Shown: in pieces, positions 46,549-54,011 of the stretch
How positions within the stretch are numbered: position 1 is the first letter of the stretch
How the letters are laid out: each line of letters starts with the position of its first letter
Origin: Nonomuraea helvata
GTDB lineage: Bacteria > Actinomycetota > Actinomycetes > Streptosporangiales > Streptosporangiaceae
Length of the DNA stretch: 64,000 nucleotides
Assembly: GCF_039535785.1 (NCBI RefSeq)
Contig: NZ_BAAAXV010000001.1
Coordinates: 806,001 to 870,000, forward strand
Direction of reading: 5' to 3'
Made by a program: the position numbers and the translations under genes
The notes under the pieces: generated by a model
What the model was told of the DNA's origin: nothing
Database searches by the model: none
Seen by the model: only the letters and a program-made list of their open reading frames with translations

Positions 46549-49500
46549 GTTGTGCACCAGGATCGGTGTCGAGCCCGCGTACACGTAGTACGTGTGGTCG
46601 GTCTCGACCTCGAAGTTGTACACGTCCACCGGGCCGTCCACCGCCGAGACCGCGACGACTCGCTCGGTCGCGCCGGAGTCCGTCTGGAGCGGGTCGCCCG
46701 GGCGGAGGTCCTCCGCGGGGGTCCATCCCCGGCCCCGCACCCAGAAGCGATGACCCTCGGTCGGTGACAGGGTGCCGTCGGCCGTGGTGATCCGTACCAG
46801 TGAGCCGGCCGTTCGGTGGAACAGCCGGGTGACCGCGCGCAGACTCCGCTTACCGGTCGCCGGATCGGCCGACCAGACCCGGTCGCCGACCCGGATGTCC
46901 TCGATGCGGCGTGGGCCGTGCTCGGTCTCGACGAGCGTTCCGGCGGGGAAGCACTTGCCGGCCGCCAGCGTCTCACCCACCGTGCGCTCCAGGCCGGCCA
47001 CCGCCTGGGCGGGCAGACCGGACCTGCGGAGCTCGAACAGGGCCTTGGCGATGGAGCCGCCGTCGCGCAGCGCCGCGCGCATGCCCACCGCGTACCTGTA
47101 TCCAGCCGTGATCATCGGCGGGACGACGATGCCGCCGATGGCCCAGGCGCAGTTGGCGGTCGATCCGCCCGTGCCGGAGACCTTGCGCCAGCAGCCCACG
47201 TAGTCGTGGACCAACGCTTTCATGAAGCCCTCGAGGATGGCGCGGCTCAGCTCCTTGCCGTCGATGTGCTCGCGCCTGGTGAAGCGCACGTCGAACGGGG
47301 CGCTGCCGAGATAGTCGAGCTCCAGGGCCACCGGGCAGTCGGCGATCTCGTGGCCGGACGAGGGACAGGAGACCAGGAAGTACTCCTGCGTCCCCCACAT
47401 GTGGTGCTCAAGGTCGATGTCGCAGCCCGAATCGCCCACGCAGTCGCTCTTCGGGTTGGCCTCGTACCAGGGCTCCCACGTGAGGGCGATCACGCCGGGC
47501 AGGCCCGTGGGGCCCTGCTCGGAGGCCTGTTCGGACTCGCGTTGCCGATCCGCCTCCTCCTCCGTGCGCCGGGCTGCCTCCTGGGCCTCCTGGGCGGCCT
47601 CGCGTGCGCGGGCCGCCGCGGCCTCGGCGGTCGCCGCGTCCTTCTCGGCCTGGGTGGCGACGTCGCGGGCCTTGGCGGCGTCGTTCTCGGCCGCGGTGGC
47701 GGCCTCGCGAGCGGAGGCGGCGTCCAGCTCGGCCTCGTCGGCCGAGTTGCGGGCGTCGCCGGCGCACTCCTCCGCCGCGGTGGCGGCGGCGTCGGCGGCG
47801 GCCGCGTCCGCGGTGGCCTGGCGGTCGTACTCGACGGTGTTGGCCTCGGCCTTCACCGCCGCCTTGGCCGCCGCTGCCGCCTCGGCCGCCGCGTCCCGCG
47901 CCGTGGCGAGGGAGGCCACGGCCCTGGCCGCGGATTCCGCCGCGTCGGCCGCCGCGGTGGCGGCCGCCTTGGCGTCGGCGTCGGCTTGGGCCGCGAGCGC
48001 CGCGGCCTCGGCGGCGGCCTTCTTCGCCTGGGCGGCCTTGGCCTGGGCGACGGCAGCCTGCTGGGCGGCCAGTGTCTTGGATGCCTGGGCGGTCAGCACG
48101 GCCAGGCCCGCGGAGGCGTCGGTCTCCTTGTACGGTGAGCCGAGCTCGATGGCGTCGTTGGCCGGCTTGATCACCTGAGCGGACGAGTCGCGGGCGGCCA
48201 GCGCCGCCTGGGCGGTGGCGTAGGCGAATCCGGCGGTCTTGACCGCGCTGGCGTGCGCGGCGTCGGCCTCCTTGTGCGCGACGGCCGCGTCCACCTTGGC
48301 CTGCACCGCCTTGGCCTTGGCAGTCTTCGCGTACTCCTCGGCGTCGCGGACGTTGATGGCCGCGTCCCACGAGGCCTTGATGGCGTCGGCCGCCGCCGCG
48401 TGGGCCTTCTTGACCGAGGCCTCGGTGATCGTCACGTCCCGCTGGGCCGCGTCGGAGGCCGCACGCGCGCGGGACGCGGAGGCTTCCGCCTTGGTGGCCG
48501 CCTCGCGGGCCGCGGTCGCGGCGGTGGTGGCCTCGTCGGCGGCGCGGCGGGCGTTGACCGCGGCGGTCGTGGCCCGGTCGGCGGCGGAGCGGGCCTGGGT
48601 GGCCGCGGCCCTGGCGTCCTCGGCGGCGTCGGTGCCCTCCACGGCCGCGGCGTGCGCCTCCGCGGCCGCGGCCTTGGCCAGCGCGGCGTCCCGCTGGTCC
48701 TCGGCCTGCAGGGCGTCGTTGCGTGCCGTGACGGCCTTGCGCTCGGCCTCCAGCGCGGCGTTCTTCTTCCCCGCCGCGACGTTGCCCGCCGCCTGGGCGT
48801 CGCCCAGCGCGGTGGCCGCCACCTGCCGCTCGGACTGGGCCCGCTGTTCCGCGGCGGCGGCGTTCTGGCGTTCCCTGGCGGCGATGTCCTTCTGCTGCTC
48901 GGCGTTGTCGCGCTCGGCTTCGGCGATCTCCCGCTTGGCGCGGGCGTCGGCGGCGGCGTTCTTGGCCGTCTGCTCGGCGGCCTCCGCCCTGGCCTGGGCG
49001 CTCTTGGCCTTGGCCGCGTTCTCCACCGCGAGGGCGGCCTGGACGGCAGCGCCGTCGGCGGCGGCCTTGGCCTGCGCCGCTGCCTCCTCGGCGGCCATCC
49101 GCCGGAACTCGGCCTGCGAGGCGTGCGCCTGGGTCTCGGCCAGCGCCATCAGCGTCTTGCTGTCGGCGGCCGAGGCGCGGGTGGCGTTGGAGGCGGTCTC
49201 GGTGGCCTTGGCCACGGCCAGCGTGGCGGCGGCCGAGGCCCGGGTGACCTGGACGGCCTGCTGGCCGTAGAGCAGGCCCCGGCCACGCGGAAGATGAGCG
49301 GCGTCGGCGATGGCATACGCGGCCTGCTGGGCGGTCACCGCCGCGGCGGCGTGCTGCTGCGCCGACTGCGCGGCACGCGAGGCGACGAACACCCGGCCGA
49401 GCGCCATCGCCTGGGCCTTGACGATGTCGTTCTTGACCTTGGCGAACTCCGCCGCGCTCGGGTAGGACAGGTCGTCCGGCGACTGCTTCAGCCAGTACGC

Positions 49501-50523
49501 CTGCCATTCGGTCAGCCGGCTCCCGATGATCGACTGGCCCAGCGCCTCGCCCAGGGCCTGGGAGGCGATCTGAAGGTCGGCGGCGGCCTGGGCCTCCTCG
49601 GAGAGGATGGTGTCACGCTGGGCGCGCTGACCGTCGACCTCCTGCTGCCACTCCGCCGACGCCGTGGCGAACTCGGCACTCAGCACCCCGTGCGGGTCCG
49701 CGGGGTTGCCGGTGGTGCAGGAGGCGTAGCGGGCCTTGAGATTCTCGACGTCGACCCGGAACTCCATGCTGTCCGGATCGGGGGCGCCGGTCGGGAAGCC
49801 ACCGCGCTCCAGGAAGGCCCGCGCGTCGTCGGCGTACATGGGGTGGTCGGCGGTCAGGTCCTTCCACGCCTGCCGCCCCTCCTCGTCGTCGCCACCGGCC
49901 GGGTAACGCTCCGCGGCGATCTTGTTGACCGCGTCCACGGACTCCTTGGCGGCCCGCGGGGTCTGGTCGGCGTAGAAGTCGTCCTCTGTCTGCCAGAACT
50001 GGTTGGAGATCCAGGAGGACAGACCCACTTTGCTGAACGGGCTGTCCTTGATCGTCTGGAACGCGGCGTCCGTGTACCCCTTCGGGGGCGGGACGGCGAG
50101 CGACTCCTCCCACACGTAGTGTCGGTCGTTGAGCTCGTCCAGCTTGGCCCCGGTCCACTCTTCGTCCTGGTCGAAGGCGGTGTGCAGCGGGGTCGGCGGG
50201 TCGGCCCAGTAGTCGTCGGCGGCGTTGCGCAGCAGGACGTCGTCGGCGCCGCCCAGCCCGGCGCGGGCGACGGCCTTCATGCCCTGGCCGCCCTTGCGCT
50301 GCATGGTGGTGAGCAGGCACTGGGCCGCGCGGACCGACGCGGCGTGCGCGAGGTCGTACTCGGCGGCGTCGGCGAAGGCGGCCGCCGGGCCGATGCCGGG
50401 CAGGGGCGCGAGCTGCGCGCCGGAGACGACGACGGCGGCGGAGGTGAGGGCCGCCGCGGTGGCGCGCAGCCGGCCTAACAAAGGGCGCCGGGCACGGCGC
50501 GATGAAGAGGCGTGGGTGAGCAT
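46054..50523 (-). CDS. secreted polymorphic toxin with Hint domain
   Basis: A 1489-aa protein. Sec-type signal peptide (basic start, hydrophobic stretch to about residue 50). N-terminal folded region (about 55-380). Then a 600-residue Ala/Glu/Lys-rich helical stalk (about 390-1000) with heptad-like AAxAxAAAD patterns. Then a Cys-containing domain (about 1005-1150), a Hint autoprotease (1191-1325) and a C-terminal toxin (1327-1489). This order is the standard build of actinobacterial polymorphic toxins: the stalk presents the tip, and Hint cleaves after HN to free the toxin. The gene follows an FG-GAP secreted-protein gene by 37 bp on the same strand. No immunity gene is recognisable downstream. 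Confidence 0.9.
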   Translation of the reverse strand: MLTHASSSRRARRPLLGRLRATAAALTSAAVVVSGAQLAPLPGIGPAAAFADAAEYDLAHAASVRAAQCLLTTMQRKGGQGMKAVARAGLGGADDVLLRNAADDYWADPPTPLHTAFDQDEEWTGAKLDELNDRHYVWEESLAVPPPKGYTDAAFQTIKDSPFSKVGLSSWISNQFWQTEDDFYADQTPRAAKESVDAVNKIAAERYPAGGDDEEGRQAWKDLTADHPMYADDARAFLERGGFPTGAPDPDSMEFRVDVENLKARYASCTTGNPADPHGVLSAEFATASAEWQQEVDGQRAQRDTILSEEAQAAADLQIASQALGEALGQSIIGSRLTEWQAYWLKQSPDDLSYPSAAEFAKVKNDIVKAQAMALGRVFVASRAAQSAQQHAAAAVTAQQAAYAIADAAHLPRGRGLLYGQQAVQVTRASAAATLAVAKATETASNATRASAADSKTLMALAETQAHASQAEFRRMAAEEAAAQAKAAADGAAVQAALAVENAAKAKSAQARAEAAEQTAKNAAADARAKREIAEAERDNAEQQKDIAARERQNAAAAEQRAQSERQVAATALGDAQAAGNVAAGKKNAALEAERKAVTARNDALQAEDQRDAALAKAAAAEAHAAAVEGTDAAEDARAAATQARSAADRATTAAVNARRAADEATTAATAAREAATKAEASASRARAASDAAQRDVTITEASVKKAHAAAADAIKASWDAAINVRDAEEYAKTAKAKAVQAKVDAAVAHKEADAAHASAVKTAGFAYATAQAALAARDSSAQVIKPANDAIELGSPYKETDASAGLAVLTAQASKTLAAQQAAVAQAKAAQAKKAAAEAAALAAQADADAKAAATAAADAAESAARAVASLATARDAAAEAAAAAKAAVKAEANTVEYDRQATADAAAADAAATAAEECAGDARNSADEAELDAASAREAATAAENDAAKARDVATQAEKDAATAEAAAARAREAAQEAQEAARRTEEEADRQRESEQASEQGPTGLPGVIALTWEPWYEANPKSDCVGDSGCDIDLEHHMWGTQEYFLVSCPSSGHEIADCPVALELDYLGSAPFDVRFTRREHIDGKELSRAILEGFMKALVHDYVGCWRKVSGTGGSTANCAWAIGGIVVPPMITAGYRYAVGMRAALRDGGSIAKALFELRRSGLPAQAVAGLERTVGETLAAGKCFPAGTLVETEHGPRRIEDIRVGDRVWSADPATGKRSLRAVTRLFHRTAGSLVRITTADGTLSPTEGHRFWVRGRGWTPAEDLRPGDPLQTDSGATERVVAVSAVDGPVDVYNFEVETDHTYYVYAGSTPILVHNDCVTPFVTVKPGDHVVLGINPHSDNLAKSIPGAYTFNNPALKFPDSANPQGRPLWMTGVSSAIRDERVRVTVTLDGVMRDVNKGIPAADADEAVSILLKRADDNDLLHDWEAAANNSNGLGTAWELMDIRQSVKAGTSEWEWIDFRMTVDGEVKQVFPRNPLTN
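46549..46953 (-). other. Hint (pretoxin) autoprocessing domain
   Basis: Residues 1191-1325: nucleophile Cys in CFPAGTLVETEHGPRRIEDI, the T-x-x-H block in LSPTEGHRFWVRG, and the terminal VYNFEVETDHTYYVYAG ... ILVHN. All Hint catalytic positions are present, so release of the C-terminal tip by cleavage after Asn1325 is expected. Confidence 0.92.
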
Positions 50524-50560
50524 GGTCAGCTTTCAGCCGTAGATACAGGGACGGGTGCGC

Positions 50561-51421
50561 TCAGAAGAAGGCGTTGAAGGCGTTCCAGCCGGCGTTGCCG
50601 ATCTTCTCCTTGGCGGCAAAAGGAGCCGAGGAGACGCCGGTGCCCTTGAACAGCCACAGCGCCCCGGCAGAGTCGCGGGCGATCAGGTCGGCCTTGCCGT
50701 CCCCGTTGTTGTCGCCGGTCGAGACCAGCGCGGTGTAGACGTCCCAGCCGGTGCCCGCGCTGACGCGGGTGCCCAGGATCTGGTTCTCGCTGAGGCCGCC
50801 CGTCCCCGGATAGATGTAGAGGGTTCCGGCGGTGGTCCTGGCCAGCAGGTCGTTCTTGCCGTCGCCGGTGTAGTCGCCGTACCCGGCCAGGACGTCCATG
50901 CCGTTCCAGCCGGCCTTCCCGGCCTGGACGCGGGCGGCGAGACCTCCGTCGGAGCGTCCCGGGTAGAGCCACAGGGCGCCGGCCGTGTCCCGCGCGATGA
51001 TCTCGGGCGAGGCGCTGCTGCCCATGTTGCCCGGGGTCATGATCAGGTTGTAGACGTCCATGTTCGAGGCGACCGGCATGGTCGAGGTGCCGCGCTCGGC
51101 GGTGTAGTAGAGCTCGCCGCCCAGGCGGAAGAACAGGTCGTTGCGGGTACCGCCCTCCGAGGTGGTGGCGCGCAGGATCGCCGTCGCCGTGGAGAAGCCC
51201 CCGCCGAGGTCGACGGGGCTCTGCAGGCCGCCGGCGCCCTTGGGCTCGTAGGCGAGCAGGTGGCCGTCGCTCGCCCGGCGTACGAACAAGGGCAGCATGG
51301 GCGCGCCCGCCGTGGCGGCGGACACGGCGGGTGCGGTGAGCAGCGAGCCCAGCACGGTGAGCAGGGCCAGCGCTGCCAGGGTTCTGGTACGGGATAACGC
51401 CCGGTGTACGGGTTTGGACAT
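50561..51421 (-). CDS. secreted FG-GAP/VCBS-repeat protein
   Basis: A 286-aa secreted protein. Signal peptide at residues 1-36 (RTLAALALLTVLGSLLTAPAV, cleavage near AVSAA). The mature part is a beta-propeller of about 40-50-residue repeats with calcium-binding-like loops: DYTGDGKNDLLART and DNNGDGKADLIARD, plus ARDTAGALWLYPG and ARTTAGTLYIYPG. These propellers bind sugars or proteins outside the cell. It is the first gene of a two-gene unit with the polymorphic toxin, so a role in carrying or anchoring the toxin is plausible. Start 51421 is chosen over 51493 because the signal peptide follows it directly. Confidence 0.88.
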   Translation of the reverse strand: MSKPVHRALSRTRTLAALALLTVLGSLLTAPAVSAATAGAPMLPLFVRRASDGHLLAYEPKGAGGLQSPVDLGGGFSTATAILRATTSEGGTRNDLFFRLGGELYYTAERGTSTMPVASNMDVYNLIMTPGNMGSSASPEIIARDTAGALWLYPGRSDGGLAARVQAGKAGWNGMDVLAGYGDYTGDGKNDLLARTTAGTLYIYPGTGGLSENQILGTRVSAGTGWDVYTALVSTGDNNGDGKADLIARDSAGALWLFKGTGVSSAPFAAKEKIGNAGWNAFNAFF

Positions 51422-51481
51422 TCGACGAGACCTCGCACGACTAGGAGGAGAAGCGATCTTCCAAGGCGTCCACGATACACA

Positions 51482-51499
51482 ATTATGGAGCACGCGCTC
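51482..51499 (-). promoter_or_regulatory. candidate promoter for the FG-GAP/toxin unit
   Basis: In the only AT-rich patch of the 143-bp spacer, the minus strand shows CATAAT (51487-51482) as a -10 candidate just after GAGC-GCGT-GCTC (51499-51488), an interrupted dyad. No clear -35 box is seen. Confidence 0.3.
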
Positions 51500-51564
51500 T
51501 GTTATTGAGGCAGGCGGGCATCGGGTTCATGATCTGGATCAGCGATCGAAGGGCAAACGCCAGG

Positions 51565-52539
51565 TCAGACGTCGAGGCGGCACAGGCCCTCGGCGAGGGC
51601 CTTGGTGGTGAGGCGGGTACGGCTGTCGCAGCCGAGCTTGGCGAAGATGTGCTCCAGGTGGGTCGTCACCGTGCGGACGCTGAGCACGAGGGCGGCGGCG
51701 ATCTGCGGGTTGGAGTCGCCAGCGGCCACCCGGGTGAGCACGTCCACCTCTCGCCCCGTGAGGTCGTACGGCAGCAGGCAGGGCCGCTCGGCCACGATGG
51801 CGCCCTGCAGCGCCCCCTGGAACCCGACGCCGGCCCTGATCAGCCGTAACTCGTGCCAGCGCCCGCCGCGGTCGGGCCAGAGCCCGTGCCTGTTCAGCTC
51901 CCGCGAGTCGATGAACGCCCGCGCGAACGCGGCCATCGCCGGGTCGTCCCACAGCACGGCCGACGTCTCGTGCCCGGGGACCTCGCGCCGGGTCCCCACC
52001 CGGTCGAACGCGACCGCCCGGAAGTCGGGCGGCAGCCCCACCGGGTCGATCACACATCTGGTCAGGTCGGTGACGTGCGCGAGCATCGGGCTCACCGCCG
52101 CGAGCAGCTCCCCCGTGATCCGCGGGAAGAAGGCGTCCTTCGTGGCCAGGTGCAGCAGCCCCGTGTAGCGGCCCTCGCTCAGGAACAGCGGCGCCGTCAG
52201 CCCGGCCTGCCACCCGTAGGGGGCGAGGTGGCGGCGGAAATAGCGTTCGGTGTCCGGCTCGGGCATGCGCACCGGGGCGCGGGTGGCCCGGGCCCTGCGG
52301 TACGCGTCGAGACCGGCGTACTCCTCGGCCGCGTCGCGGTCGATGCGCCGGTGGCCGTCGGAGACGACGCTGTGGTGGCGCCCCGTGGCCGGATCGAAGG
52401 CGACGAACTCGTACGCGTCGACGGGGACCACCCGGCGCAGCGCCGCCATCGCCGCCTGCGCGCCGCCACCGCCCGCGACCTGGTAGCCCACCTCGGCGAA
52501 CGCCTGCAGCTGGCAGACGTCCAGGGTGATCTCGGCCAC
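51565..52539 (-). CDS. LuxR-type HTH transcriptional regulator
   Basis: A 324-aa regulator. The C-terminal GerE/LuxR HTH (about residues 258-320) reads YDLTGREVDVLTRVAAGDSN, PQIAAALVLSVRTVTTHLEH and IFAKLGCDSRTRL. The N-terminal about 230 residues resemble a GAF-like sensor (GLLHLATKDAFFPRITGELL). GTG 52539 is chosen: a minus-strand TATAAA (52551-52546) lies six bases before it, so the mRNA is probably leaderless; upstream Met codons at 52578, 52593 and 52632 lack ribosome-binding sites and lie before this promoter. It is divergent from the Thr leader and ThrRS gene and may control them. Confidence 0.87.
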   Translation of the reverse strand: MAEITLDVCQLQAFAEVGYQVAGGGGAQAAMAALRRVVPVDAYEFVAFDPATGRHHSVVSDGHRRIDRDAAEEYAGLDAYRRARATRAPVRMPEPDTERYFRRHLAPYGWQAGLTAPLFLSEGRYTGLLHLATKDAFFPRITGELLAAVSPMLAHVTDLTRCVIDPVGLPPDFRAVAFDRVGTRREVPGHETSAVLWDDPAMAAFARAFIDSRELNRHGLWPDRGGRWHELRLIRAGVGFQGALQGAIVAERPCLLPYDLTGREVDVLTRVAAGDSNPQIAAALVLSVRTVTTHLEHIFAKLGCDSRTRLTTKALAEGLCRLDV

Positions 52540-52570
52540 CAGGCTTTTATACCATTTGCCAAACCTTGAG

Positions 52571-52590
52571 AGCTTCATGAAGCTTTTTTT
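52571..52590. promoter_or_regulatory. perfect 14-bp palindrome plus T-run between luxR and the Thr leader
   Basis: AGCTTCATGAAGCT (52571-52584) is a perfect palindrome followed by seven T on the plus strand. It lies at about -35 of the luxR promoter, so it may be an operator; the T-run also gives it the look of a small terminator reading rightwards. Confidence 0.4.
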
Positions 52591-52630
52591 CATGAGCTCA
52601 CGGACGTACCCGGATGCTACGGTGAGATCC

Positions 52631-52681
52631 ATGCAGCGCGCCTTCGTCACGACGACGCCGGACACCGTCCCGGCGCGCTGA
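52631..52681 (+). CDS. threonine-rich leader peptide
   Basis: A 16-codon ORF, MQRAFVTTTPDTVPAR, with GGTGAG four bases before the ATG. Four of 16 residues are Thr, three of them consecutive (ACG ACG ACG). It ends 65 bp before a threonyl-tRNA synthetase-like gene. An 8-bp stem (AGCGCGCC 52635-52642 with GGCGCGCT 52672-52679) encloses the Thr codons, and a terminator-like hairpin follows. This is the plan of an amino-acid attenuation leader. Confidence 0.65.
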   Translation: MQRAFVTTTPDTVPAR

Positions 52682-52690
52682 ATCCATGCT

Positions 52691-52710
52691 TCCCGGGCGG
52701 ACGCCCGGGA
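52691..52710 (+). terminator. attenuator hairpin before the ThrRS-like gene
   Basis: TCCCGGGC / GCCCGGGA, an 8-bp perfect stem with a 4-nt loop, 9 nt after the leader stop. Its right arm CCGGGA (52705-52710) can instead pair with TCCCGG inside the leader (52668-52673), giving a mutually exclusive anti-terminator. The following T-run is weak (GTCTGGTCGTTCG). Confidence 0.55.
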
Positions 52711-52746
52711 GTCTGGTCGTTCGCCCTTTCCACGAAAAGGACGATC

Positions 52747-53922
52747 ATGAACGACCACCGCAGGCTCGGCCGCGAGCTGGCCATCTTCGACACCGACCCG
52801 CTGATCGGCTCCGGCCTCCCCTACTATCTCCCCGCGGGCGCGGCCGTGCGCAAGGCCGTCGAGGACTACGTCCACGAGCTCGAACGCCGCAACGGCTACC
52901 GGCACGTCAACTCGCCCGTGCTCGGCAAACGCGAGCTGTACGAGAGATCGGGCCACTGGGCGCACTACGCGGAGGACATGTTCCCGCCCATGAACGTGGG
53001 CGGGGAGGAGTTCGTGCTGCGCCCCAGCCTGTGCCCGCACCACGCGCTCATCTACCGCTCACGCGGGCGCAGCCGCCGCGAGCTGCCCCTGCGCCTGGCC
53101 GAGCTGGGCGGGCAGTACCGCTCCGAGCTGTCCGGCGTCCTCGGCGGCCTGACCAGGGTGCGGGCCATCCAGCTCAACGACGGCCACGTGTTCTGCGCGC
53201 CCGAGCAGGCCGCCGCCGAGGTGGCGAACGCCCTCGACCTGGTCGAGGCCGCGCACGCCCAGCTCGGCATCCGGGCCGCCCGCTACCGGCTGTCGCTGCG
53301 CGGCGACGGCGACAAGTACGTGGACGACCCGGGCCTGTGGGCGCGCTCCGAGGCGATCCTGCGCGACGTGCTGAACGAGCGCGGCCGCGACTTCGACGAG
53401 GAACGCGGCGAGGGCGCCTTCTACGGCCCCAAGATCGACATCCAGATCGTGGACCCGGCGGGCCGCGAGACCAGCCTGTCGACCGTCCAGGTGGACTTCT
53501 TCCAGCCGGAGCGCTTCGACCTGCGCTACGCCGGGGGCGGGCGGCCCGTCATGGTGCACCGCAGTGTCGTCGGCAGCATCGAGCGCCTGCTCGCGCACCT
53601 CATCGAGGTCCATGGGGGCGCGTTCCCCGCCTGGCTGGCGCCCGTGCAGGCCGTGGTGCTGCCGCTGTCGGACGCCAAGTTGCCCGCCGCCGAGGACCTG
53701 CTGCGCCGCTGCGTGGCCGCCGGGCTGCGGGCTGAGCTGGTGCCCGCCGATCGGGGCAGCCTCGGGGCCAGGATCAGGGCGCACCGGCTGGTGCCGTACC
53801 AGCTGGTCGTGGGGGCGCGCGAGGCGGCGAGCGGCGGCGCGTCGGTACGGCTGCGCGACGGCAGCCAGGCGGGTGACGTGCCCGTGGAGCGGCTCGCGGA
53901 GGAATCGCGACCTTTGTTCTGA
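52747..53922 (+). CDS. threonyl-tRNA synthetase, core-only form
   Basis: A 391-aa class II synthetase with only the catalytic and anticodon-binding domains. The N-terminal TGS and editing domains of normal ThrRS (about 640 aa) are absent. Motif 1 is near residues 30-60. Motif 2 is AELGGQYRSELSGVLGGLTR, then VRAIQLNDGHVFC. Motif 3 is VMVHRSVVGSIERLLAHLIE. Zinc ligands are traceable as Cys in SLCPHH, His in NDGHVFC and His in MVHRS. AAAGG six bases upstream supports ATG 52747. An editing-less, leader-controlled ThrRS copy suggests a conditional or drug-tolerant second enzyme; the housekeeping thrS should be elsewhere. Confidence 0.88.
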   Translation: MNDHRRLGRELAIFDTDPLIGSGLPYYLPAGAAVRKAVEDYVHELERRNGYRHVNSPVLGKRELYERSGHWAHYAEDMFPPMNVGGEEFVLRPSLCPHHALIYRSRGRSRRELPLRLAELGGQYRSELSGVLGGLTRVRAIQLNDGHVFCAPEQAAAEVANALDLVEAAHAQLGIRAARYRLSLRGDGDKYVDDPGLWARSEAILRDVLNERGRDFDEERGEGAFYGPKIDIQIVDPAGRETSLSTVQVDFFQPERFDLRYAGGGRPVMVHRSVVGSIERLLAHLIEVHGGAFPAWLAPVQAVVLPLSDAKLPAAEDLLRRCVAAGLRAELVPADRGSLGARIRAHRLVPYQLVVGAREAASGGASVRLRDGSQAGDVPVERLAEESRPLF

Positions 53923-54011
53923 AACTCGGAAATCGAAAAGGTAACGGAGTCTTCCCCCAGCGTCTGAACGACTCGTAAAGTCCGCTGCAACGCCGTGTCG
54001 GGGAGGACGAT

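Noticed and set aside
47500..49500. Long plus-strand open frames opposite the toxin stalk
   Set aside because: They are antisense shadows of alanine-rich GCC/GCG codons and show no domain, signal or start context.
51565..53043. A 492-aa reading of the LuxR gene
   Set aside because: The extra N-terminus is antisense to the ThrRS gene and lies upstream of the TATAAA promoter element; the regulator fold begins after GTG 52539.
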